From contig LJSV01000004.1 in the NCBI GenBank assembly GCA_001314715.1, positions 186,001-250,000 on the forward strand: a stretch of 64,000 nucleotides of DNA. Reading direction: 5' to 3'. This DNA is from Rhodobacteraceae bacterium HLUCCA12. Lineage in GTDB: Bacteria; Pseudomonadota; Alphaproteobacteria; Rhodobacterales; Rhodobacteraceae. Each line of letters starts with the position of its first letter. Within the stretch, counting starts at the first letter, position 1. The position numbers and the translations under genes are program-made. The notes below the pieces were generated by a model that saw nothing but the letters and a program-made list of their open reading frames with translations, was not told the DNA's origin and ran no database searches. Of this stretch, positions 26,360 to 35,264 are shown piece by piece.

Positions 26360-28021
26360 ATGCATCCGCTCATCGTGTTGCTCAATCTTGCCGCCGCCGT
26401 CATGCTGCTCTTGTGGGCGGTGCGGATGGTGCGCACCGGGATGGAGCGCGCCTATGGCAGCGCCTTGCGCGACGGGCTGCGCCATGCCCGCGGCGGCGCG
26501 GCGGGGGCCGCCGGGGCCGGCGCAATGCTCGCGATCCTTCTGCAAAGCGCGACCGCCGTCGGGGTCCTGGCGGCCGGTTTCGCCGCCAGTGGCTTGCTGG
26601 GCGGCACGATGGGCCTGGCGGCGCTGCTGGGTGCGGACCTGGGTTCGGCGTTGGTCGTGCGCATCCTGGCGTTCGATCTTTCGGCCCTGATTCCAGCCCT
26701 GCTGCTGATCGGCGCCACGCTGTTTCTGAAATTCGAGGCGCGGCGGGTTCGGCAGATCGGGCGCATTCTCCTGGGGATCGGCTTCATCCTTCTGTCGCTG
26801 ACCATGATCGGCACGGCGACCGAGCCGATGCGCGAAAGCGCGGTGCTCCCTGCCGTGATCCGCTATCTTGAGGGCGATCCCCTGACCGGCTTTGCCGTGG
26901 TCGCGCTGCTGACCTGGGGAATGCATTCCTCGGTGGCGATGGTGCTGTTGCTGGCGGCGCTGTCGCAGGGCGGGGTTCTGCCACTTTCGGCCGCGATTCC
27001 GATGTTGCTGGGCGCCAATTTCGGCGCCGGGCTGATCGCGGTCTGGCTGACCCGCGGGATGGCCCCGGCCGCGCGACGTATCCCGCTGGGCAACCTGATT
27101 CTGCGCGGGACGATTGCCGCGCTGGCCCTTTTCGTCTTCTGGCAGGGCGCGCCACAGATGCCCACGTGGCTGGGCAGCCGCGCCGATGTCCAGATCGTCA
27201 ATGCCCATGTGCTGTTCAACCTTGCGGTCGTGGTGCTGGGTCTGCCGGCGGTCGGCGCAGTGCATCGGCTGTCGCGGGCACTGCTGCCCGATGCGCCCGC
27301 CACGACCGAGCCCGAGCGCAGGCCGCGCTCGGCGCTCGATCGCACCACCCTGTCGACGCCGACGCTTGCGCTGGCCTCGGCCAAGCGCGAGTTGCTGCTG
27401 ATGGGGGAAACCGTCGAGGATATGCTGCGCCCGCTGATCGAGGTGCTGGACGACGGCTCTGCCGACCGGATCGCCGCGCTGCGCGCCCTCGACGACGAGG
27501 TCGATCGCCGCCATTCCGAGGTCAAGCTGTTCATCGCCGAACTGAACCGCGGCGACCTGAGCGACGAGGACGCGCGCCACAGTATCGAGCTGACCGATTT
27601 CGCCATCAATCTGGAACATATGGGCGACATCATTGCCAAGACCCTGCTGCCCCTGGCCCAAAAGAAGGCCGCCGAAAACCGCCGATTCTCGGCCGAGGGC
27701 TGGCGCGAAATCCGCGATCTGCATGCGCGCGTGCTGGCCAATACACAACTGGCAATGAACGTGCTGATCTCGGGCGATACCGCGTCGGCGCGTCAGCTCA
27801 TGCTCGAAAAAGAGGCCATGCGGCGGCTGGAACGCGAAAGCCATGAACGCCACCTCGAACGGCTGCAACGCGGAAACGCCGACAGCCTGGCAACCAGCAA
27901 CTGGCACCTTGAGGTCGTGCGCGCCCTCAAGGAGATCAACTCGCTTCTGGTCACGGTGGCGGTGCCGATCCTGGAAGAGCGCGGCATGATGCTCAAAAGC
28001 CGCCTTGCCGAACCGCGCTGA
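26360..28021 (+). CDS. Na/Pi cotransporter family protein
   Basis: A 553-residue protein. The first 300 residues hold two inverted PNaS repeats, with the QSATAV signature at about residues 67-72 and a weaker counterpart, GMHSSVAMV, in the second repeat. The C-terminal 200 residues form a PhoU-like helical domain (SAKRELLLMGETVEDMLRPL, then NLEHMGDIIAKTLLPLA). This is the domain order of bacterial NptA-type Na+/phosphate symporters with a PhoU module. It is a single gene, convergent with the prepilin peptidase. Confidence 0.88.
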   Translation: MHPLIVLLNLAAAVMLLLWAVRMVRTGMERAYGSALRDGLRHARGGAAGAAGAGAMLAILLQSATAVGVLAAGFAASGLLGGTMGLAALLGADLGSALVVRILAFDLSALIPALLLIGATLFLKFEARRVRQIGRILLGIGFILLSLTMIGTATEPMRESAVLPAVIRYLEGDPLTGFAVVALLTWGMHSSVAMVLLLAALSQGGVLPLSAAIPMLLGANFGAGLIAVWLTRGMAPAARRIPLGNLILRGTIAALALFVFWQGAPQMPTWLGSRADVQIVNAHVLFNLAVVVLGLPAVGAVHRLSRALLPDAPATTEPERRPRSALDRTTLSTPTLALASAKRELLLMGETVEDMLRPLIEVLDDGSADRIAALRALDDEVDRRHSEVKLFIAELNRGDLSDEDARHSIELTDFAINLEHMGDIIAKTLLPLAQKKAAENRRFSAEGWREIRDLHARVLANTQLAMNVLISGDTASARQLMLEKEAMRRLERESHERHLERLQRGNADSLATSNWHLEVVRALKEINSLLVTVAVPILEERGMMLKSRLAEPR

Positions 28022-28027
28022 CGCCGC

Positions 28028-28810
28028 TTACCGCGCCAGCGGCAGCAGCCAGACCGCCGCGGCGGCAATCGCCAGGAACGCGCCGAACGGCACACGGCCC
28101 GCGCGCCGCAGGGCGCGGCCGCGTCGCAAGGCGCGCAGCACGGCCAGTACCAGCGCCGAAAGGCCGGCCAGAAGGACGGTCATGGGCAACGCCTGCGCGC
28201 CCAGCCCGGCGCCGATTCCGGCCATCAGCTTGACATCGCCCAGCCCCATCCCCTCGCGGCCGGTGAGCCGGCGATAGGCGGTACGCAAGATCCAGAAACT
28301 GCCACCGCCCAGCGCGGCCCCGGTCATGCCAGCCGCCAGCCGCTGCGGCCAGTCGGGCCACCCGCTGCCGTCGCCCGCCAGCGCCAGTGCCAGACCCAGC
28401 CCCGCCAGCACACCCGTCAGCGGATCGGGCAGGCGAAAGAACCGCAGATCAGCCAGCGCCAGCGCCAACAGACACCACAGAAACATCGCCCCCAGCACCG
28501 CAACCGCAGATGTCGGCCCCACCAGCGCAGCCCCCAGGCCAAAGAGCAGCCCGATCACCTCGGCATGCAGCAGGCGCGCAGGGATCGGCGCGCCGCAGTG
28601 GCGGCAGCGCCCGCGCTGAACCAGCCACGACCAGATCGGCAGCAATTCCTGCCACTGCAGCCGCGCGCCGCAGCCACGGCAACGCGACCGCGCCATTACC
28701 ACCGGCTCACCCCGCGGCAGGCGATCGGCCAGAAGCGCGGCGAAAGATCCGGCCGCCGGCCCGACCAGAACGACCAGCAGCCGCACGCCCTCGTCCCACG
28801 GGGCGATCAT
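28028..28810 (-). CDS. gspO: Prepilin peptidase/N-methyltransferase
   Basis: A 260-residue membrane aspartyl protease that trims and methylates type II pseudopilins. It has the zinc-type CRGCGARL and CRHCGAPI cysteine pairs at the N-terminus, two catalytic aspartate motifs (ALADLRFFRLPD and GMGLGDVKL) and about seven hydrophobic helices. I chose the start at 28810; longer frames upstream lack a clear membrane start. It lies divergent from gspG with 162 bases between them, so enzyme and substrates are encoded side by side. Confidence 0.88.
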   Translation of the reverse strand: MIAPWDEGVRLLVVLVGPAAGSFAALLADRLPRGEPVVMARSRCRGCGARLQWQELLPIWSWLVQRGRCRHCGAPIPARLLHAEVIGLLFGLGAALVGPTSAVAVLGAMFLWCLLALALADLRFFRLPDPLTGVLAGLGLALALAGDGSGWPDWPQRLAAGMTGAALGGGSFWILRTAYRRLTGREGMGLGDVKLMAGIGAGLGAQALPMTVLLAGLSALVLAVLRALRRGRALRRAGRVPFGAFLAIAAAAVWLLPLAR

Positions 28811-28972
28811 GCCATTGCCCCCGGTTCGCGAATGCCCCTGCCCCGCCAAACGCGAAACAAGGGTCCGAGGATGCGCCACAAACCCTCGCCGACCGGTTGT
28901 GGCGGTTGTGCGCCGTCAGGCGATTGGCTAATCTTTCCGGCTGAAGACATCGGGGATGGGTGCGGCTCGACC

Positions 28973-29440
28973 ATGACGAATACTGCTAGCAAAACGCGGC
29001 GGGCCGCGAAAGCCGGACGAACGGACCGGGGGTTGACCCTGATCGAGCTGATGGTTGTCGTGGTCATCCTGTCGATTCTGGCCGTTGTGATCGTGCCAAG
29101 AGTGATCGACCGACCCGACCAGGCGCGTGTCGCAAGGGCGCGCGCCGACATCGCGGCGTTGACCGGCGCGCTCAACCTCTATCGGCTGGACAACGCCACC
29201 TACCCCACCACCGAACAGGGGCTGGCGGCGCTGGCATCACGCCCGACCTCGCAGCCCGTGCCCGACAACTGGGCCGAAAATGGTTATATCGACCGCATTC
29301 CCGACGATCCCTGGGGGCGCCCCTATGAATATCTCGAACCCGGTGTGCATGGCCCGTTCGACGTGTTCAGCCTCGGCGCGGACGGACGCCCCGGCGGCAC
29401 CGGTGTGGATGCCGATATCGGAAACTGGCAGCTTGAATGA
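28973..29440 (+). CDS. gspG: Type II secretion major pseudopilin GspG
   Basis: A 155-residue major pseudopilin of the type II secretion pseudopilus. A basic leader ends in RG, followed by the processing site and N-methylation glutamate in LTLIELMVVVVILSILA. The body holds YPTTEQGLAAL and the C-terminal DPWGRPYEYLEPG and FSLGADGRPGG stretches typical of GspG, including the calcium-site region. The start at 28973 gives a leader of about 19 residues. It begins a run of eight overlapping gsp genes. Confidence 0.94.
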   Translation: MTNTASKTRRAAKAGRTDRGLTLIELMVVVVILSILAVVIVPRVIDRPDQARVARARADIAALTGALNLYRLDNATYPTTEQGLAALASRPTSQPVPDNWAENGYIDRIPDDPWGRPYEYLEPGVHGPFDVFSLGADGRPGGTGVDADIGNWQLE

Positions 29441-29942
29441 CCGCGCCCGGCCGCGGCGGCGGCCACGAGGGTTCACCTTGATCGAACTCGTGGTGGTGAC
29501 GACCATCATCTCGGTCCTGGCGCTGACCCTGATCGTGGGCAGCGGCGCCGATACGCTGTTCGGGCGTGGCGGGGGCACCGCCGCCGACCGCGCCGCACGC
29601 GGTTTCGAACAGGCCGTCGAAACCGCGCGCGAGCGTGCTTTCCTGACGCAGCTGCCGCATGGCATTCTGCCGCTGCCCGAGGGCTGGTTGCTGCTGGAAC
29701 GCGACCGCGAAGCGGATGGCTGGCGCATTGCCGAACGCGCCGAGACCACCGCGACCGGGTGGACAATCGACAACAGGGCGCATTTCCCCGCACCGCTTTC
29801 AACCGATGCGGCACCCGAACCCCGCGTGGTGCTGGCCGCGGATGGCCGGATCACCCCGTTCTCGGCTGATTTTCACGCCGGGCAACACCGGGTCCGTTGC
29901 CAGTCCGACGGATGGGAGGCCGTTCAATGCGCCGCCCCGTGA
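29433..29942 (+). CDS. gspH: Type II secretion minor pseudopilin GspH
   Basis: A pseudopilin of about 169 residues with the leader RRPRGFTLIELVVVTTIISVLAL. The best start is the TTG at 29433, which overlaps the gspG end by eight bases and leaves a normal short basic leader; an ATG at 29409 is the alternative. The C-terminal domain is beta-rich and weakly conserved, with a late cysteine pair (RVRCQSDG and QCAAP). It is a minor pseudopilin near the pilus tip. Confidence 0.85.
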   Translation: MNDRARPRRRPRGFTLIELVVVTTIISVLALTLIVGSGADTLFGRGGGTAADRAARGFEQAVETARERAFLTQLPHGILPLPEGWLLLERDREADGWRIAERAETTATGWTIDNRAHFPAPLSTDAAPEPRVVLAADGRITPFSADFHAGQHRVRCQSDGWEAVQCAAP

Positions 29943-30310
29943 CGCCCAGCGACCGCCCTGACCGTGGCATGACGCTGATCGAGATCGTTATTGCCATCGC
30001 GATCCTGTCGATCGGTTTGATCGCCGCTTTGCGCAGCTATGATCAGGCCCATCGCAGCATCGGCGGCCAGATCGACCGTGTTCTTGCACGGCAGGTTGCA
30101 CTCAACCGCGCGGCCGAACTGCGCCTGCTGGGCCGGGACGGCGCACGTGCCCTGCCGTCCGATCTGCGGCTGGGACCGCATCGCTGGCAGATAACCATGG
30201 ACGAGGCGCAAACGCGCGCCGGGCTGATCCGGATCTCGATCGGTGTGGCCGCCGATGGCGTGGCCGGGGCACATGTCGTGACCCATGTTCCGGGAAGGGA
30301 CGGGCCATGA
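29927..30310 (+). CDS. gspI: Type II secretion minor pseudopilin GspI
   Basis: A 127-residue minor pseudopilin with the cleavage motif DRGMTLIEIVIAIAILSIG. The ATG at 29927 follows a GGGAGG at 29914-29919. It overlaps gspH by 16 bases and gspJ by four. The alanine-rich, arginine-rich body (RQVALNRAAELRLL) resembles the GspI core helix. GspI forms the tip complex with GspJ and GspK. Confidence 0.88.
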   Translation: MRRPVTPSDRPDRGMTLIEIVIAIAILSIGLIAALRSYDQAHRSIGGQIDRVLARQVALNRAAELRLLGRDGARALPSDLRLGPHRWQITMDEAQTRAGLIRISIGVAADGVAGAHVVTHVPGRDGP

Positions 30311-30885
30311 CCCGACGCGTTGCCTTCGGCTTTACATTGATCGAGCTGATCGCGGTTCTGGCGATCTTCGCGCTGGTATCGGTGATGGCGTTGCAGGCGT
30401 TGACAGGCGCGATCCGGCAGCGCAGCGCCATGACCCGCATCGACGACGAGGCCGCAACCCTGGCACGGGCCCTTGTGATGCTGCGCCGCGATTTTGACGC
30501 GGCGGTCCCTATCGCCTTTCATCCGCCGCAATCCGACCCCGAACCCGCGCTGGCGCCACAGCCCGAGGCCGGGCGCGTCGCCCTCAGCATCGGCGGCCAT
30601 CCGCAACTGCCCGGCGAGCCGGGTGCCGGGCTGGCGCGGGTGATCTGGCGCCACGACCCGGTGGAGCGGACCCTGACGCGGCAGGTCTGGCCGGTGCTGA
30701 ACCCGGCGCGCGGCGATCTGATCGGGCCCGAACGCGTGATCCTCGACGGCATCGCGGGGCTTGAGTTCGAACCGCGCGGGGAATGGCCCGAGCGCGAACA
30801 GAACCTGTCAAGCCTGCCCGAGGGGTTCGAAGTATCCATCGCCACGGATCGGTATGGCACGCTTGACCTCGTGGTGGCGCGATGA
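30307..30885 (+). CDS. gspJ: Type II secretion minor pseudopilin GspJ
   Basis: A 192-residue minor pseudopilin starting in an ATGA overlap with gspI. The leader and methylation site read FGFTLIELIAVLAIFALVSVMALQAL. The body contains the GspJ features LRRDFDAAVP and VILDGIAGLEFE. It should form the tip of the pseudopilus with GspI and GspK. Confidence 0.9.
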   Translation: MTRRVAFGFTLIELIAVLAIFALVSVMALQALTGAIRQRSAMTRIDDEAATLARALVMLRRDFDAAVPIAFHPPQSDPEPALAPQPEAGRVALSIGGHPQLPGEPGAGLARVIWRHDPVERTLTRQVWPVLNPARGDLIGPERVILDGIAGLEFEPRGEWPEREQNLSSLPEGFEVSIATDRYGTLDLVVAR

Positions 30886-31808
30886 GACGGTTTCGGCCGA
30901 TGAACCGGGGTGTCGCCCTGATCAACGCCCTGATCGTCGTCGCGGCACTGGCGGCGGTGTCGGTCGCGCTGCTGGCGCGCAGCGACGCGGCGCGCCAACG
31001 CATGGCGCTGCATTTGGATGCCGATCAGGCCGCGCTCTATCTCGATGACGCAACCATGCTGGTGGCTCGCCTGATCGAGGACACATCCGCAGACGCGGTT
31101 CACCTGGGCCAGCCCTGGGCGGCGCCTCGGTCCGAGGTCCAGATCGACCGGGGCACCTTCGGCTTTCGGATCGCTGACCTGCAAGGGCGTTTCAACGTCA
31201 ACTGGATGACGCGCGACGATGCCATGGGCGAGGCCGCGCGCATCGCCCTGACCGCGCTGGCCCGGTCGCAGGGCGTGCCCGGCGCGGTTGCCGGCCGGAT
31301 ACAGGTCGCGCTGGACCCCGCGAACCAGTACCGCGATAGCGCGTTTGGCGGCGGCGGTGCCATCAGCGCACCACCGCCACTGCCGCTGGCGTCGCCTGCC
31401 GTTCTGCGCCTGGTGTCGGGGGGGGACGGGGACCGGCTGGATCGGTTGATGCCGCATCTGGCGGCGCTGCCGCCGGAGCTTGGATTGAACGTCAACACCG
31501 CCAGCCTGCCGGTTCTGGCCGCCTTGATCCCGGCGCTTTCGCCCCCCGACCTGGCCGAGCTTGACGAAACCCGCCGTCAGCAACCGTTTCGGCATGTTTC
31601 GGAGTTTCTGGAATGGGTGGAACAGGTCATGGGTGAGGACGCGGCCCTCGCCCTGGAGGCATTGCATCTGGATGTCGGCTCGCAATGGTTCGAGGCGCGG
31701 CTTTCGGCGCGGCTTGACAGCGTGGTTCTGCAACGCTCTGCTGTGCTGCAACGCCGCGCGGATAGCCGGCGCAGCACCGTCGTCATGTCCATGCCCGAGG
31801 TCGATTGA
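30882..31808 (+). CDS. gspK: Type II secretion minor pseudopilin GspK
   Basis: A 308-residue protein, much larger than the other pseudopilins, as usual for GspK. Its processing region RGVALINALIVVAALAAVSVA lacks the glutamate at position 5, which is normal for GspK and fits its place at the very tip. The body has FGFRIADLQGRFNVNW and two helix-hairpin-helix-like segments (LGLNVNTASLPVLAALIP and PFRHVSEFLEW). A start at 30882 overlaps gspJ; an ATG at 30900 is the alternative. Confidence 0.88.
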   Translation: MRRFRPMNRGVALINALIVVAALAAVSVALLARSDAARQRMALHLDADQAALYLDDATMLVARLIEDTSADAVHLGQPWAAPRSEVQIDRGTFGFRIADLQGRFNVNWMTRDDAMGEAARIALTALARSQGVPGAVAGRIQVALDPANQYRDSAFGGGGAISAPPPLPLASPAVLRLVSGGDGDRLDRLMPHLAALPPELGLNVNTASLPVLAALIPALSPPDLAELDETRRQQPFRHVSEFLEWVEQVMGEDAALALEALHLDVGSQWFEARLSARLDSVVLQRSAVLQRRADSRRSTVVMSMPEVD

Positions 31809-33028
31809 TGCCCGCAACCCGGCCCCAAAGGGCGCCACGCCTTCCCGGCCTTGCGCGCCCGCGAGCCGCGCCACGGCTTTGGCGGATCGGCCAGGGCGAG
31901 GCCCCGCAATCGGGCAATTGGGTCGCGCTGGTTCCTGGCACCGAAGCACCTTTGCTGGGCGTCGCGCTTCCTGCAACGCTGACAGGCGCCGCCCGCGAGG
32001 GGGTGGCGCTGCGCCAGGTGCGCGACCGGATCGGGCCCGAAGCCGAGGGCATGATCCTGCGCCCGGCCCGCCTTGGCCGCAACGACGCCTGGGGCCATGT
32101 GCTGTGCGCACGGCGCACAGTCGTTGACGCGTGGCGCAAACGGGCTCGCGCCGGACGCGGACACTGCCGGGCGATCCTGCCCGACTATCTGGCGCTTCCG
32201 GCTGCCAACGGCCTCTGGACCGTTCAGACCAGCGCAGGCGAAGACAGGGTGCAGGTGCGTCTGGGCCTGCATGACGGCTTCAGCGCCGAGCCCGAACTGG
32301 CGATCCTGTTGCTGCAACAGGCGCGCGAACGCGCGACGGCGCAAGGCGCGACGCCTGTCGCGGTGCTGCGCCTTGGTCCCGAAAACCCGGCAGTCGATGC
32401 CGCGCTGGACGGGCTGACGGTGCGCACGACGCCCGATGCCCTGCCCTCGGGGCTGCCCCGACCGCTGGTTCTGGGACATGGCGAGCTTGCGCTCGACCTC
32501 GGTCACGACCCGGTCGCTGCCGCCGACCGGACACGGGCAAGGATCACGGCGCTGCGCTGGCCGCTGGCGCTGGCGGCGCTGGGTGTGGCGGGCTGGTTCG
32601 CCGCAATCGAGGTCGACACACGCCACCAGCTTGCACGCGCGGCCGCGCTGAACGAGGCGACGATCGACGCCGTGCGCAGGGATTTCGTGCCCGATGGTCC
32701 ATTGCTGGATATCCCGGCGCAGGTCGAACGCGCGCTGGAACGCCGCCGCGCGCCGGTTGATCCGGACAGCGAATCCAGCCGACCGCTGGATCGTTTGCGC
32801 ATCGGCGCCGCCCGCATTGTCGATGGCTCGGCGACGCTTTTGTCGGCAACGCTGGACCGGCAGAGCGGTATCACGCTTGACCTAGAACTTGAGGATTTCG
32901 GCACGCTGGAGGCCCTGCTGGAGGGTTTGCGCAATGATGGCCTGCCGGCCGAGGCGCTGCGCTCGGGCACGGGGGACGACGGACAGGTCAGCGCGACGAT
33001 CCGCATTTCTGACGAGGTGGGGCAATGA
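31808..33028 (+). CDS. gspL: Type II secretion inner-membrane protein GspL
   Basis: A 406-residue bitopic protein. The N-terminal 240 residues are cytoplasmic and show a reduced actin-like GspL domain (LPDYLALPA, then LGHGELALDLGHDP). One membrane helix follows (ALRWPLALAALGVAGWFAAIE) and then a periplasmic ferredoxin-like domain of about 140 residues. GspL links the secretion ATPase GspE to the pseudopilus platform. The ATG at 31808 overlaps the gspK stop by one base. Confidence 0.82.
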   Translation: MPATRPQRAPRLPGLARPRAAPRLWRIGQGEAPQSGNWVALVPGTEAPLLGVALPATLTGAAREGVALRQVRDRIGPEAEGMILRPARLGRNDAWGHVLCARRTVVDAWRKRARAGRGHCRAILPDYLALPAANGLWTVQTSAGEDRVQVRLGLHDGFSAEPELAILLLQQARERATAQGATPVAVLRLGPENPAVDAALDGLTVRTTPDALPSGLPRPLVLGHGELALDLGHDPVAAADRTRARITALRWPLALAALGVAGWFAAIEVDTRHQLARAAALNEATIDAVRRDFVPDGPLLDIPAQVERALERRRAPVDPDSESSRPLDRLRIGAARIVDGSATLLSATLDRQSGITLDLELEDFGTLEALLEGLRNDGLPAEALRSGTGDDGQVSATIRISDEVGQ

Positions 33029-33528
33029 TCGCGCGCCTGACCCGCTTCGTCGCGAATCTGACCCGGCGCGAACGGATCCTGCTGGCGTTGCTGGTCCTGG
33101 GCGCGGTGCCCGCCGGGCTGGTGCAAGGCATCGCGCTGCCGCTTCTGGCGCGCAACCACGCCGCCGACACCGCCGTCGCCGAGGCCGAGGCGTTGCGCGC
33201 CTGGCTGCAAGAACGTCAGCGAGAGTTGGCGACCCTTCCGCCCGATCCCGGCGCGGCCCAATCGACGGATGCGCGAGACCCCGCCGGATTGAGCGCGCTG
33301 GAAGACAGTCTGGCCGAGGCCGATCTGCGCGACACCATGGTCAGCATGACCAACCCGCGCGGCGCACAGGTTTCCATGCAGTTCGACGCGGCCGACTTTG
33401 TGGCCCTGATGCCCTGGCTGGACCGGGTCGAGGCGCGGATGGGCTACCACGTGGCCCTGCTGCGCATCACGGGGGCCGACGCGCCCGGCACGGTCACGGC
33501 CGAAATCACGCTGGAGCCCGCGCCATGA
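33025..33528 (+). CDS. gspM: Type II secretion inner-membrane protein GspM
   Basis: A 167-residue bitopic protein with a short cytoplasmic N-terminus (LTRRERILLAL), one membrane helix (LLALLVLGAVPAGLVQGIALPLL), a coiled-coil-prone stretch and a small C-terminal domain. This is the architecture of GspM, the GspL partner. It overlaps both neighbours by four bases. Confidence 0.85.
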   Translation: MIARLTRFVANLTRRERILLALLVLGAVPAGLVQGIALPLLARNHAADTAVAEAEALRAWLQERQRELATLPPDPGAAQSTDARDPAGLSALEDSLAEADLRDTMVSMTNPRGAQVSMQFDAADFVALMPWLDRVEARMGYHVALLRITGADAPGTVTAEITLEPAP

Positions 33529-34259
33529 TCCGCGCAGTCTTCCTTGTGTTGGGTCTGACCGCCGGTATCGCCGTTGCCGTCGCAAGCCAGTTCAGCATGG
33601 CCCATCTGCGCGCCTTGGCCGGGGATCGTCTGCCGGGCTGGACGCAGATCATCCCGCAAAACGCGTCGTTGTTGACGGCAACCGCCGTTCCGCTGCCTAG
33701 GGCCCCGCACTTGACCGCGCAATGGCGTCTGGCGGGGGTCGATGGCAGTGGCCCGGTGTGGCGTCTGACGCTTTCGGCGCCGGGCCTGCGGCTGACCGGC
33801 GAAATGCGCGCTGGAAACGACCGGGTACTGCGGATCGAGTCCCTGCAAGGTGATCTGACCCCAAGAGAGTTGGAAATCTGGACCGAACCACCGGCCTTTT
33901 CCGGCGTTCTCGGCATTGAACGCGCGCAAGCGCGCCTTGATCTCGTGACGGGTGTGCTGTCGAATCTACAGGCAGAGGGCATCGCGCGAGACGTGACCCT
34001 GACAGACAGCAACCTGGGCGATGGCCGCTTTGACGCCCGCAGGGAACGCGACGGCCGCTGGCAGGTCAACGTTTCGTTGGCCGAAGGCCAGGCCGAGATT
34101 GAGGTTGCGGCTGACGCGCTGGGGGGCATCCTGCGCGCGCATGCCCATCCCGATATCGCCGAGCAGGTGCTGCCCGCTTGGGGGGCGCCGGTGCCATCAG
34201 GCGCCGAGCGGGTCATGGTCAGCTATCTGTTGCCGCTGCCATCCGCCGATCCCGGCTGA
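33525..34259 (+). CDS. gspN: Type II secretion protein GspN
   Basis: A 244-residue protein with one N-terminal membrane anchor (AVFLVLGLTAGIAVAVASQ) and a periplasmic beta-rich domain. GspN is an accessory component present in only some type II systems, and its role is not well defined. Its position after gspM and the ATGA overlap at 33525 support the call. It is the last gene of the gsp run and is convergent with the MBL-fold gene. Confidence 0.78.
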   Translation: MIRAVFLVLGLTAGIAVAVASQFSMAHLRALAGDRLPGWTQIIPQNASLLTATAVPLPRAPHLTAQWRLAGVDGSGPVWRLTLSAPGLRLTGEMRAGNDRVLRIESLQGDLTPRELEIWTEPPAFSGVLGIERAQARLDLVTGVLSNLQAEGIARDVTLTDSNLGDGRFDARRERDGRWQVNVSLAEGQAEIEVAADALGGILRAHAHPDIAEQVLPAWGAPVPSGAERVMVSYLLPLPSADPG

Positions 34260-34279
34260 TACCGGCCGCCAAAGCCGGG

Positions 34280-35113
34280 TTACGGCCGAAGCAACCGATA
34301 CCCGTTTCCGGCCCGTTCGATCGCATGAAACGCCGGGCGCAGGAAATGGCCGCCCGTAAACAGGGCGCCATCGCTCGCCAACTCATCCAGCAGCCGCTTT
34401 CGGGTTCTACGCGCGGTGTCGGGGTCGATGTCGAAGACAATGGCGATCTCGGGGTCGGGCACCTGCAGGGCCGGTGCATGGACGATGTCGCCCACATGCA
34501 GCAACTGGGCGCCGTCGGAGTCCAGCCGCCAGCCGCTATGACCGGGCGTGTGTCCGGGCAGGGCCAAAGCCGTCATGCCGGGCGCGATCTCGCCTCCATC
34601 GGGGATGATCCGCAGCCGGTCAGCATAGGCGGCAAGCACCGCGCGGGCAAGCTGACCCCATTCGGATACGGGCTCGCCCGCACCCTGGGTGGTCGATTCG
34701 TTGCTCCAGAAATCATACTCGCCTTTGGTGACGAAAAGTTCCGCATTCGGGAACACCGCGGCACCGTCGGGTGTGATCATGCCGGCGATGTGGTCAGGAT
34801 GCAGATGCGTGGCAAACAGGATCTCAATGTCCTCGGGGCGTGTGCCGGCTTCGTTCAGGGCCTCGGGCAGACCACCGGCGTCTGGCCCGAACAGCTCGCG
34901 CGGGCCGGCATCGGCAAGGATCACCTTGCCCCCGTTGCGAATCAGAACCGCGTTGAAATTCGTATCGATCCGGTCGGTTCCGGCTTGCTCTAGCAATGCA
35001 TCGATCCGATCGCCCTCGGTTCCCGGAAAATAGTCTGGCGGAAAGGCGATGGCCCCGTCGGTCAGGATTGTCACTTCGGCCGAGCCGATCTTGCGCGTGG
35101 CGGTTCTGGTCAT
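34280..35113 (-). CDS. MBL-fold metallo-hydrolase
   Basis: A 277-residue metallo-beta-lactamase-fold enzyme. Metal-binding motifs are ATHLHPDHIAG at about residues 100-110, LPGHTPGHSGW, LLHVGDIVHAP and a closing GGHFLRP. There is no export signal, so it acts in the cytoplasm. Lactonases, thioesterases and other hydrolases share this pattern, so the substrate is not assignable. It is a single gene with a palindrome in its upstream region. Confidence 0.85.
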   Translation of the reverse strand: MTRTATRKIGSAEVTILTDGAIAFPPDYFPGTEGDRIDALLEQAGTDRIDTNFNAVLIRNGGKVILADAGPRELFGPDAGGLPEALNEAGTRPEDIEILFATHLHPDHIAGMITPDGAAVFPNAELFVTKGEYDFWSNESTTQGAGEPVSEWGQLARAVLAAYADRLRIIPDGGEIAPGMTALALPGHTPGHSGWRLDSDGAQLLHVGDIVHAPALQVPDPEIAIVFDIDPDTARRTRKRLLDELASDGALFTGGHFLRPAFHAIERAGNGYRLLRP

Positions 35114-35127
35114 CGGATAACTCCCCT

Positions 35128-35146
35128 CATTCCAGTTTTCGGAATG
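35128..35146. promoter_or_regulatory. CATTCC-N7-GGAATG palindrome upstream of the MBL gene
   Basis: CATTCC (35128-35133) and GGAATG (35141-35146) form a perfect inverted repeat 15 bases upstream of the MBL-fold start codon, between the gene and its likely promoter. It is a candidate operator; no regulator gene is adjacent. The rest of the 151-base gap shows nothing further. Confidence 0.4.
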
Positions 35147-35264
35147 CTAGCATGACGCGGTGCACTGACAAGGGTTCGCCTGTGGCAGGGCCTGCCGGGC
35201 GGCAGACACGAGCGGTTGCGGTTGCTCGCAGACGCTTGGCCCGAGGCCGCAGGCTCGGCATCGC

